Assembly (NCBI GenBank): GCA_022453515.1
Contig: JAJNNY010000004.1
Location: 186,001 to 250,000, forward strand
Direction of reading: 5' to 3'
DNA from: Astrocystis sublimbata
Taxonomy: Eukaryota > Ascomycota > Sordariomycetes > Xylariales > Xylariaceae
Length of the DNA stretch: 64,000 bases
Shown here piece after piece: positions 24,388 to 35,727 of this stretch (position 1 is its first letter; each line of letters begins with the position of its first letter). The notes below the pieces were generated by a model. The model was not told where the DNA came from. It saw only the letters and a program-made list of their open reading frames with translations, and searched no databases. The translations under genes and the position numbers were made by a program.

Positions 24388-24990
24388 ACTACAGGTAGAG
24401 AGGTAGGTACCTTAGGTACCTACCGTAGGTACCTGCCTGTAGATCCAGGGCGAGGTGCCATTGGAGTGTACCTGCCCCATCCTGAACCCATCTTGCGTGA
24501 AGTGTTCCAAGTTCCTTCACGGACCGACCATTCATGCCCTGCGCCTTACTTAGGGGCTTAGGTGGCAGGTACTATGAATAGGGATATTGTGGATACGGTA
24601 CCTACTTGGCACACAAAGCACCTGGCAGATCCCGTACCTAGATAGCTGAAGGTACATGATTCATCACACATCTAGGTACACTTTGATTGCTTGCTGCAAG
24701 CCAGAGCAACGATGCAAGACCGAATCCTGCCGACTGGAGTTAAGGTTGTACCTAATGGGACAGAGCAATCAGTGAGACTGATAGGTACCTTACTTACATA
24801 TGTAGGAGGCAGGTACCTGTACTTTAGGCAGTACTTAAGGACTGTCGATTCAACCAGCTCTCCTAGGTAAGTTTCTGTACCGTGCTTGAGTAAGTACAGG
24901 TAGTGGTGTCTACTCCATCCGGTAGGTACTTGTCCGTGTCTTGAGCTGGCTCGACGAGATACCTACATATGAGGTACAGGTAGCTCTAGC
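24388..24990. repeat. Cluster of GGTACC/TACCTACC palindromic repeats
   Basis: More than a dozen copies of GGTAC, GTACC and AGGTAGGT lie here, for example AGGTAGGTACCTTAGGTACC near 24400-24420 and a second set near 24780-24900. Because the units are self-complementary the tract can fold on itself. Similar short clusters occur in most long intergenic regions of the window and not in the coding exons I checked. Confidence 0.7.
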
Positions 24991-26495
24991 CAAAGTAGCT
25001 GTTGGCTGGGGGGGCTTATGACGATACAGCAGATCTCCATCCATCTCCTGCAAATCTTGCGGTATAGCCCTTCTCGACGAGTCGCTCTGAGTCTACCGGT
25101 ACTTTCTCCAGACTCTACTAGATACAAAGTAGACATTGATTTTCGCTGGCGGGTGGAATGGTCCTATTCAGGTGGGTCAAGACCTGAGCATGATCAATAT
25201 CATCCAGGCTACTAGGATGACTGGGAACCACGATGCTTGGACAGTGCGCATATGAATATTCGTACAGTCCTAACGGCCAATAGGTTCGTAGGTACCTATC
25301 TATCTGTTTCTTCGGCCTGGGCCAAGAGGGGGCTGGGGCTGGTGGTTTTGTGTCATTCTTCACGGACGGATGTTAAACCTCCCATGGAGATGTCGGTATG
25401 TTGTTTCCTGTTTCGAATCCCTCAATGGACATCAATTGGATACTCACTATCTCCTTGGCAATGTGTTTCTCAATGGCCATAACGAATCGTCAGCTGGGAC
25501 TCCTTCGGGCTGAATGACACAGAGAGTTGATGATTGTCGAATAGAGACTCAATCTGAACAAAAAGGCTAGGGTTAGAAACTTACGATTAGAAGTGATCTA
25601 TTGATCGTCCGGAGCAGCCGCTTGACATATCTACGGTGCCAATTCCCAAAAATACTGTGAGGGCTTCACAGCGGCCACTTATACGTAGAACTCACCCAGT
25701 ATCTAGGCGAGGCAGATACCGGGTACTTAATCATCCCTACATTGACCGGATTAGGTACTTAGGTATTGATCAATGAACTATTTTAAGAGGGTTCTGTAGT
25801 AAGATCGATGTCTGCAAACACACGACTCCTTCTCGATAGGATAGTTTACGGAAACAATAAATAGCGACGCGAATCCACGCTGCCGTTTAGCTGTTCTGCC
25901 CTTGGTATCCAAACTGCGTCAAATGGCATGACGATCCGATCCCCTCCTATTGCTCTAACAAATCATGTGAGCCAGAAGCCTACCCTACCAGCACATGATT
26001 AAAGGGGAAATATAAACACAACACGCTGCCATTTCGGGCTCAAGCCTTTGGGGCGGATTGTCCCGTTTCGTCAATACCAACATGCAAGTGGCGAGTCGGC
26101 TCCAGAATGCGTCAGCTCGATTCATGGTACCGACGGCGTACCGCGTATCCGCGACAAGCTGATCCGGCGAATCACAGGTCGACGGTTAGTGGGTCGTGCT
26201 CTTATTAAGCACGAAAAACAAGAACGATCTAACCCGTCCGGCTCATACGCTAAGTTGGCAAAGGGAAACAATTCCGAATTGCCGCACCTATCTATCCCTT
26301 GGTACGATGCCTGGAATAGCAGTATGCCAACGCACAAACACCCACGTACTTACTGCTCGAGCAGATATGTGCCTCATGTTTCCCCCCTTCGTGAACTGGA
26401 AGCATATGTTTACTTGTGACGGGAGTTGACGATGAGTGGTCGTCTTATCAGTGCTCTGCAAGAACTACCTACATAATTAATACTGGCTCTACCCA

Positions 26496-26850
26496 ATGTT
26501 CACAATGATTTCTAGAATGGGCGACCTCAAGGACCGAAGGTATACTATAAGTAGTACTCCTGTGATTGGAACTTTACGTTCTTCGCCCTCATATATGCAT
26601 ACAGCCAGCAACGGCGGGCGCTCCTGGCTGTGGAAAAAGACAGAAACGCTCAACGACCACTGCTGGACTGATAACATTCAGATTCCAGACACAGTTCAGG
26701 CGATGAAGGACCTGGGCTACATTTTACCAGTACGTATTCTCCTCAACATCTACTACTGCACGTATCAAAAAATATTGGCTGCCAAATCGAGATTAACGCA
26801 GTACGTGTGGGTGTGCCTGGGACCTTGCATGAGAGCTTGTCGGGAGCCGT
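26496..26850 (+). pseudogene. Possible degenerate HET-domain fragment
   Basis: An open stretch ending IPDTVQAMKDLGY, followed by a plausible intron (donor GTACGT at 26730, acceptor CGCAG) and then YVWVCLG, faintly resembles the block found in fungal heterokaryon-incompatibility (HET) domains, where a Pro-x-Thr-x-x-Asp-Ala segment precedes LG-x-x-YLWVD. The key Asp after YVWV is Cys here and the frame stops soon after. If real it is a relic. I am far from sure. Confidence 0.2.
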
Positions 26851-29800
26851 GCTGATCTTAAGGGGCCTTTAAGGTTTTGCTCTGGCTCCAACTTTGCTTA
26901 CATAGTACTAGACCTTAGTCAGCTAAGATTCAAGCTTATCCTATGTATAGGATTCAATGCACTTGGAATCTCGACTCTCTCATCTGAGGCATGGTGTTCT
27001 TCGGCGGGTAAATTTCAATTCGTCAGCGCTAGGGCGTCACGCTGGACATATATAAATGTGGCAACGCGATATTTTCAGTTCAGGGTCAGCTCCGCGACGC
27101 ATGCATTTTGCTCATAAGCTTCCAAAGGTATTTGTTTGCCATGTAGTAAGCACATCCTTCGATTCCAACTTTCAATATGTTTCGTATACCGCAGTTGAAT
27201 AAGTAGAATACCTTGTATATACCTACCCAACTCCTAGATAAGCAAGCCTAACGGTTCATATATACCAGCGCCAGGCTGGCACGGGAGTGGCTCGACCGGT
27301 TCGCAAATGAATCAGTCAAGGCGTTCCAACGTGATGGAAGCAAGGGACATCCCTTCCAAAAGGCTGAAACAAACAGGCCTCCTGCTCAATGCTAGGGAAT
27401 CGGGTCTTGCCCGCGCATGAACTGGGAAATGGCCCTGACTAGATGGCACTATGCATTGCTTGGTTAATTGGTTGCGCATGACTCCACCCACTTTAGTTGT
27501 CGGTCGGCGCCCGATCAATGTTCCATCCAGCTTCTTGCTACACTACCCAAGACGGCCTAGCAGACCGAACCGTTGTGCTAAGTATAACTGCTCGACTGGC
27601 ATGTTACGGGGTAGATGCTTAGTCGCGAATGGAGATGTCGTTTTGCATGAATCTCACCTTCCTCGCTACAGGACTCCCCAGCTCGCCAGCTGCTCTCACG
27701 AGCGATCCCCGGGGCCCGTGCTTCGGGAACTTGCTGCGTTGCTTGCCTATCCTGCAAAAAGCCTGGATGTCTGCCTGGCTTCTAGAAAACTACCTGGGCA
27801 TGACGGAAGAAACGCTTGGACTTTTCCCCCTCGTAAATCCGGCAACTGGCTGCCTTGCGGGGTTAGGTGTGAAACAGCGCGCACAGGCTGGCTGAATCAC
27901 AACCACCGGTATTAAAACAGGAGAGAGCAGCTGATAAACTACGACAAGAAAGGAGGTGTCTCTATGGCATATCTGTCGTCTGTATCTGTATCGCTGACTC
28001 GTCAACGGAACCCTTGATAGAGCCTAAGATAGTGAAGGTTGCGCCCCGAAACTGACTCGTCTGTTGGAATTGGCGATTCAGATTCAGTCGATGCATTATC
28101 CTCATAGTATCAACTCCATGCAGCCGGTTTGGGTGGGCAGTCGATTCGGGCCCCTAGACTGTTCTGCAAAGCCTCGTCACTTTCCCACGTCGATGTGCTC
28201 GGATATGGTGTCTCATATGCCTTAGCAGCAACATACTATAGGTACCTAGGGAGGGAGCATCGGTCGTGAAGTGGGCATTTAGTTGATATATGATGTGTCT
28301 TCCAATTGAATAGCTAGCATAGGATATCTGGATAGCACATTTGTCGCCATACACAGTAGCTACCTCCTATGTTGTACCTTCGTAGCAAATTGGTCAACAT
28401 AACTCATATCTCATTCATCGTGGTGTGCATCTGGCAGCTGTGCGTACTGGAGTAACCTGGTGGCATATGGGCATTACGGGCAGTGCTTATAGATTGCTCC
28501 GCCTCTGCTTTTAACCAGAGCATCACGTGCTGATTCTGAGTGATTTGCGGAACTTGGGCTTGGGACTTCATTCCATTTCTGAGTTAGGCTTCTCTGTCAT
28601 TGTGCAGCATACACGCAAAGATGGCGAATGAACTAAAGCGAAAGGCGACGAGAGGCTCTTCTTCATGGCTACTGCATAATGCGAATGAGATGCAGAGGAT
28701 AGTTACATCACAGCTCAACCATTGCCGAATGAAATGAGCGCCTTGGTCTGGTTTTACAGGTCTGAATGAAGAGATATCACATCTGCAGAAGAGGCAATGG
28801 CGAGTGCTACTCATGCGTATCTGTTTGTCAAATCGTGCATCTCGATTAGCCTTAATACCATTCGCTGGAGTCAAAACGCCAGATAAGATACTTCGATGAC
28901 TTCTTGTTCATTAGGTTTCCTGGTGGATGATATTCTTTCAGCTTGAACCTCGACGTCTCACGGGACGGCTCGAAAATATACTTGCCTAATAGGAATGCAA
29001 ACAGGCAAGAGGTTCGACGTGCCTTTAGCTTCATCTGACAGGTGACCACTTGCTCGGAAGCTGCCAACAAACTACAGCGTCCTCCTCGATCTGAACATGT
29101 AATTGTTCATTCCTTTCTAATCTACGCTTGTCTTCGATGAAGGGTCTCCCCATGCCATCAGAGAACCAGGTGAGGCAACTTCATGCTACAGGTAGTACAT
29201 CTATACCTACAGGAGAGCTCGCGCAGTTAGGGTATTCTGGCGAGACTGAGGTCAGGTCATCTATCTATCTGCTGCCGAGACATCTTCTGCAAAGGTGTTA
29301 TCCACGTTGCCCATGCAGTCTTGGATGAAGTCTGAGTGAGCATTCGATTACTGTCACTGACTGACTCCTTGCCTACCTACCTTACCTACTTACGTTTCCT
29401 ACTTACCTACCTACCTAGGTAGGCGCTCACTTATCTGCCAGACTGCAAGCTACAGGCACGCATGAGTTGTGCCAGCAGCATATGACAGGCAATATTTCGT
29501 TCTCAAGCACTGCGCAGTGGGTGTGAGCCGGACCTGCATCGTGCCTGCCTACTACAAGTAGATACCTACCTAGGTAAGTGGTTGCCCTGTCTACGTGCTT
29601 GTCAAACTCTGTTGTGGCAAGCACGTCATCGGTATCAGTTACTATCACTTCGGCACCTTCTAACTTGTGTTGCTCTGCACCTCAGTTCCAACCGTAACCT
29701 AGGTACTTCTTACATACATCTTCCACCTACCTACATCCATTCACTACCTTCCAGTGGGACCTATCTGGCACGCTACCTACACACACCTACACCTACCCAG

Positions 29801-30244
29801 CTACGTTCGTGGAAGCAAACAACACAACAACACAATCTGCAACTCGGTTGGTAGGAGGCACTCTTCACCATCTCACCTCTTCTGTTACTTGCCTGCATTC
29901 GACTTCCTTCTCTTCTTGACTGCCCCGCCATTCACCTTTCACCTTTCTCTGCCCCGGTGTCTACCTACGTACATCGACATCGCCAGAGGCAGCTACATAC
30001 TGCATCTACGGGCATTCAGAGTAAGTGCCTTCTCTCATATCTCAAACACTCTACCCATTTCTGTTCAGTATCTACTGGTTGCCGTCATCTCACATAACAC
30101 GGCCAATCGTGTTCCTTGTCTCCACCAACACTCTCTTCCTTCCCAAGACCCCTTCCTCAATAACGCCTGAGACCAAGCATATATTCTGATGACAATTGAC
30201 AGTCCCATCGGTCTTTCTATCACGCCGAGCCTACATCTCAAGCC

Positions 30245-31476
30245 ATGGCGCCCTTTCTTCCCCAGACGTAAGTGTCATATGTGCACGTCCCATTCTGGAC
30301 AGGACTCATGCTTGCCTTCTATCCAGGTTCCGATGCCGCGTCTGCGGCAAGAGCAAGGCCCCGGGAGCGTTCTCCCAGAGTCAGTTGCAGAAATGGTACA
30401 CCAAGAAGAAAGGTGACCCGAAACTGCACCCCGATCAAGCTGGTCTCTCTTGTCTGGACCACCTCAACGAACAGCGGCAGATACGTTGCCACGGACCCTG
30501 CGATCGTGTCAAGGTTGTGGGGCAGTTCAGTAAGAACCAACGCAACATCCCAGAGCCCGTAAGTGAGCTGTCTGTCGTGGCACACTAAATATTTTGGCCA
30601 CTAATCATTTCGATGTAGTGGTGCGTGTTCTGTACCGAGTGGAGAGTGAACTTCAAGGCCGACGACGGTCCCAACAACGGGCGAGGGGTTGCATTCCAAG
30701 GCCCTGGTGGAGGTGGCAATGGCGAGTCCGACGACGACGATGACGATGATGCGTTGGACGACGATGTCATGCCGTACGGCAAACTCGACACCCCTGTCTC
30801 GAGAGCCATTGACCGTCTTGAGGGGTACGACGACAAGGCTTCCCGAGCGGTATGTACCAATCTGTTTATACACAGTAACCCACTGACGCATTTCCTCAGG
30901 GAACAACCGAGGATGCAGCATCGGTTGTGAATGATCGTAACATCTCTTGCTGGGGTGACGGAACGGCTGACGGAAAGAGCAACTTCGGATCTGGAAGCAA
31001 TGCCAAGGCTATGACTGGTACAGGTTCCAACGCCATGCAAGGCCGACGTGCGGTGGCCCAGGTCGCCATGGCATCTGGAAGCGGACGTCAACTTGCAAGT
31101 TCCAATACCACGTCGAACAACCGTCAGTCGACATCACAAATCAATGCCTCCTCGGAGATGACTCGCCTAGCCCGCCTAACCTCGGGAATGGACCTAGGAA
31201 GAGAAAGTTCTCAGATGTCATCAAGCCGATTGTCGGCAGCTCAACTTGGTCAAGGATCTCAACTCACAAAAGAGAACCAGGAACATGATCGCAGTGATAA
31301 CAAGAAGTGGTATAAAGGAGTGAGTGCCCTTTTACAAACACTTCTCTCTGGGGCATGAATTGACAAAGAATCAGGATAACCGCAAAGTCTTCCTAGAGAA
31401 GATGGAATTCCCTGCTGAGATGGCGCAGGATGGAATTGAAGCCGCTCACGATTCTGATAGTCCTGACGAGATGTGA
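30245..31476 (+). CDS. Stc1-domain protein
   Basis: Contains the Stc1 domain, named for the fission-yeast LIM-like protein that links small-RNA complexes to the H3K9 methyltransferase complex. Whether this protein does the same is inference. Five exons (30245-30267, 30327-30558, 30619-30849, 30900-31319, 31375-31476) close in phase and give 335 residues. The domain occupies residues about 9-95: FRCRVCGKSK, QKWYTKKK, GLSCLDH, CHGPC and PWCVFCTEW supply the zinc-binding Cys and His pairs; the splice at 30558/30619 is what completes the last pair. After it come a Gly-rich stretch, an acidic run (SDDDDDDDALDDD), a Ser/Asn/Gln-rich disordered part and a short conserved end KVFLEKMEFPAEMAQ. The first exon encodes only 23 nt. 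Confidence 0.9.
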
Positions 31477-32187
31477 TATGGGGAATTTTATATGAGTTTG
31501 CTGTAGAGTTGATACTTCTGCGCTACGGCATACCTATTATCGTTTGTTGATGGAAAGCTTACTCGCGAAGATCTCTACTGGGCTTTGGAAGTCACTTCAC
31601 TTACGTAGCAATGGCCTCGTGCAAGACGCTACAGCAATAATGCAAGCTTTCATACAGGTAGTTGAGAGATAGACCAATCGACTCTTTAGATACTAGGTCC
31701 ACGGTGATACTGGCATTTCACATTGATGCGAATGGTAGACGACCTTCCGATGCAGGAAACCCCAAAGCCCGTATCGTTAGGCTCTGAGGATAATTAGACG
31801 CAGCCTTTACTGACAACACAGGCATAGAGAGCAGGGATCGTTTGCATGAAATACGGCTACTTGCAGCCTGACAAGCGTTTTGATCGCCTGACCATGACTT
31901 ATCACGGGCTAACAGGTGTAGCTGCGCTGGTACAAGAGGTTTAACCATTCGCCCAGCTCGGGCTACAGCCGTTACGCTAATGTCAAGTTTGGTGCTACTA
32001 TGAAGGGAGATGCTGCCTGAAGTACTTGATGGCTTGCTATGCTGCCATGTGGTTGTTTCCGTAAGATTGCTACCGGGACTGGAGCTTCGAGTCCGTCGGC
32101 AAAAGTTGGTTTCGAAAGTGTGTTGAGGCATCTGATGCGGAAAGTTTGATTTCTGTGGTCGATTCTGAGATAACTAAATATCCAACT
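31477..32187. other. Intergenic, no gene seen
   Basis: Contains the 3' end of the Stc1-domain transcript and the promoter of the DUF7514 gene; nothing else is supported. Confidence 0.5.
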
Positions 32188-35105
32188 ATGGCCGACGAAC
32201 AGCCTCATCACCCAGCAAATTTGGAACTGGGAGCACCATCCAGCCCCCCTAGGACTCGCGTCCCGAATACTGCCGCACACGGTGGTTCATCTACGGGCTT
32301 GTCGACTACATCCTCCCCCGGGAGTCACGATCAAGACAAACAGAATGAGCCACCGCAGGCTCATACACCAGAGAAAGAAATTGATACTAATGTCATAGTG
32401 CAGAGCCTTGGCCTGCGACCATCGGTAGGCCCCAGGAAACTCTCCACTGATCTCATAGACGAGATCAGAAAGGTGATCAGGCAGGAATGTAAGTGACAAG
32501 CTGTTCTTCGATCGAGCTCGAGCTCAAGCTCAACGCCGTTATATTGTCTCGTCAGTGGGTTAACGGGCGAAATATCACAGTCCTGGGTACATATGTGCCC
32601 GAGACCCAAGCCTCGAAACCTGTGAGTGACAATGGCGGTGTTAGCCCTACGGACACTGTCCCCATCCATAGCGGCCTGAAGAAAGGGCCCGAAACGACCG
32701 TCAAGTCACCACATGGCGGTAGTAAAGACCGATCTTATTCCCCGGATAGCGACTCGCCTCGTAGTTCTGCCGCACGCACGCCTACGCTGACTACCTCGCC
32801 TTCATCTACTGCCTCTGCGCCTCGGCTCACGGTAATTACCCCGCTTTCGGCCGTGAAACATGAGCATCCAAGACACGGAGTTAGATTCAGCGACGACGTG
32901 ACGCTTGTTGATGATCCCCTGAATGGACCGACCTCAGCACCAGCCAAGGCAGCCCCGTGGTTTAAGCATCGCCACGCCAGCTCGGGTGGTGAGCCCGTGC
33001 GTGAATGGGGAGTGTTGTTTGATGGAAATGGATTTGCAACCGCTCGGTTGGACCAAGTACTGAAGAGACTGGCAATCTGCTTGGTATGGGGTTTGCGTCT
33101 CTCATTCAACCCTTTGAGTTAACTACTTACGTATGGCCCATGGCGAGTCCAAGAAGAGACTGACCTAATGCGTATGCTCTAGGCTGAAGAAATCCCGCCT
33201 CGGGGCGGAGTCGTTGTCACGCCCGAGAAGCTGGGACTCTTGTATTCGCGATTCAGAGTTGAAGGCGATGTGCATCCATTCAGAGGTAAAGGTCTATTGA
33301 AAGAGTAGAATGATCACCATCTACCCCGTTTCTGACCAATATCGAGCCAAACAGACATCTTCCACGTCCTCCAGCGGCGAGACATGAGTGAGGATTTCAC
33401 CTCCACGAGCGACAGGTCGACCGCCTACTACGACAGATTAAGTGACTTCTTTGCCGATCTCGACTGCGAGTACTATCTCGTGCCACCATCTACCAACGAG
33501 ACGGCTCTTCTGACGAAGTCTCCTTCGGTTTTATCTATGCAGTCGTACCCATCGTCGATGATGGCAAGTCCGTCATCACCCCTTTTCCCGCGCTCGACCT
33601 CCTACTCGAATTTGAGTCCAGCAGCCACACAGAAACAGAGCTTCGTGTACCCACCTCAGCGCTATCATCGGCCGTGCCTACCTGCCCTCACACCAGCAGG
33701 CTTTGCCCAATTTATCACGATATGCATCCTCGCGCATCCGGACATAGAAGCACGGCGAATGGACAAGATGGCGGGTGAGCTGCAGCTTTTTGAAAATTTG
33801 CTATGTGATACTGCCTTGGTTGGTCCTGGAAATGCAACGAGTTCCCAGCACTCCATTACTCATTCGCCAGCCGCTTATCTTCCTGATATCCTGGGTAGTA
33901 ATGGCAACGGTAATAGTGCGAGCCAAGGAGACAGGCCTCAGCGGCAGTCTGTCCGTGGTCTCTTCCCTGTGCGATCAGACGCGAAATCACGAAAGCTCCT
34001 CGCGGCCGCCATGGAAGACCTTTTGTGTGATTTGGATCTCGTACCCTCATCGCCAGCTTCTTCTTTTCCCCCGTCTGAACAGCTTAGACGATGGTCGCTC
34101 GCTTATGAGCCGACGAGTCCGACGCTGAAAACCGAGGCGGATTATGGCACTAGTGGACTGCATCTACCACCTCCCCCAGTGCCTTTACCTCGAGAAACGT
34201 CCGACGGAAGACCCGCCGCCAGTAAGGGTAATGGGAGCGGTAGTAGCGGAGAATCACCATTGAAGCCACTGCAGTCTTCTCTGTCTGAGGGAGCTTTGGC
34301 GGGAGGATTCAGAGATGGCCTCGACTACGATCCATCATCGTTGCTGCGTACAAGCCCCAGCAGACCACAGTACCAACACCATTCCCGCCATTCATATCAT
34401 CAAGATCATCGGCAATATGGACCGGCCGAGGTCATCGTTCAACCACAAAGACCACAGCCGTCGCAGCTGTCGTCATCCTCAACAACAGTTGTAGCCCCGA
34501 GGCCGAGGAATCGTCGTACACACTTTGAACTGGGCAATGATGAGGATACTGACGGAGACTCTTCAAGCTCTGAGAGTGTGACTACGGTCGCTACTGTGAC
34601 GCCTCGGCCGGCGAGGACAGACAGGCGACGCAGCTACCACGGCCACGAACATGAGCGTGATCGCGATCGTGAGCGACAAGGAGATAGGCGAAGAGGGCGA
34701 GACCACGACAAAGGTATGGAGCAGAACAAACAGGTGATGTCGCCCAGGGATCGAGAGCGTGAGCATGACAGGGCAAAAGGTCACGATCGACGCCCAGGTC
34801 CAGCCCCTCGACGCTCCAGCGAGCATAAGCACGAGCGCCGACGAAGTGGTGGCGGAGTCCTCACCATCGACAGAACAGCTACATCAGGTGTAAGGCCGTC
34901 TTCTCCGAAAATAGCACGCTCCGAGAGCCACGGGAACATTGTTGCCCGAGACGTCGTCGATGAGCGCGGGCCAACGTGGTCTGAGGTCATTCGAGCCCAG
35001 CAACAACAACAAAATCAACATCAACAGAAGCAGCAGCATAAACAGCAGGTGAAGACGAAGTCTGTCTCGTTTTCAGATGTCAGGGATCGTGCGTACGATT
35101 ATTGA
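32188..35105 (+). CDS. DUF7514-domain protein with long disordered tail
   Basis: Four exons (32188-32488, 32581-33083, 33183-33285, 33355-35105) close in phase and encode 885 residues. A disordered, Ser/Pro-rich N-terminus precedes the domain that I recognise from fungal proteins as DUF7514: REWGVLFDGNGFATARLDQV, then after splices EEIPPRGGVVVTPEKLGLLY, DCEYYLVPPST and LPALTPAGFAQFI. The C-terminal third is dominated by Arg/Asp/Glu/His repeats (RDRERQGDRRRGRDHDK) and a Gln/His tract close to the end, so it may bind nucleic acid or form assemblies; that is inference. Exon 1 ends in phase 1 at a GTAAGT donor, and the acceptor at 32580 (ATCACAG) is the one that keeps LGTYVPE in frame. No enzyme motif is visible. 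Confidence 0.85.
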
Positions 35106-35727
35106 TAGTTTTTCTTCGTGTGTTATGTGGTTTGCGTTGTTCTATTTTGTGAAGGCCAGTGCTATTTATGCCTTGTGACAGAGGAGGCAAGGCGATAAGA
35201 TTTGAGGGAGATTGTATCAATCTTACGCCAAAGTTTTGATTTCGCGATTCTATATTACGTCTCAAGAGGAAGCTATCAAGTAGGGTGTGGAAACGTGCTA
35301 CTAATGAATCCGTAGTATGGGAGAGTATGGCTGCTACTACCGTCCGTACCAAATCTAGTCGTATGTAGTAAACACTTAAGTATTACTTTGCTCTTTGCTA
35401 GAAATTTATAATAGTTTCAACTGTAACATAAATACTTAAAATATCCTTAAACACTAGATAAACATTTATTTAATATTAAATCATTATACGTTTATTGTTA
35501 ATTAATCGTTATTTCTATATAGCTCAAAGTCCTACGAGTATAAAGAATAAATCAATTGTTTGTTGGAGGGGTATTGTAAATAATGAATGAATCGCAGGTA
35601 GGCTGATCGAAAGCGCGGCTACTGGAAATACTCGTCCCTAGACGCCATACCAATCAAAGGTGAAGACTCCCTTCGATGTACCGACCAAAATAGCATACCC
35701 ATAGACTGTATCGAATTTTATGCATGT
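35106..35727. other. Convergent intergenic region
   Basis: Lies between the 3' ends of the DUF7514 gene and the first transporter gene. It holds the AT-rich island listed separately and nothing coding. Confidence 0.6.
35360..35560. repeat. AT-rich island, probably a mutated transposon relic
   Basis: About 200 bases with very high A+T and many TpA steps, abruptly bounded by ordinary sequence. The pattern fits an old repeat mutated by RIP (C-to-T change in repeated DNA of ascomycetes); RIP is inferred, not measured. Its composition resembles the islands near 40.7, 44.4, 47.0 and 56.5 kb. Confidence 0.5.

Larger units (their letters stand above)
23132..30244. other. 7.1 kb region with no convincing gene
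   Basis: The left 1 kb is the leader/promoter side of the kinase gene. The remainder holds many GGTA/TACC and GGTACC repeats and short unrelated frames. Only one stretch, around 26.5-26.85 kb, resembles a known domain and then only weakly (listed separately). From about 29.6 kb the DNA becomes pyrimidine-rich, consistent with the promoter and long leader of the Stc1-domain gene. Confidence 0.5.

Noticed and set aside
27451..27915. 154-codon frame and overlapping 88-codon frame
   Set aside because: Two overlapping frames in the same place with no recognisable motif; neither can be supported.
29370..29425. TACC-rich stretch as a telomere-like repeat
   Set aside because: The fungal telomere unit is TTAGGG; these are TACC units with no TTAGGG runs.
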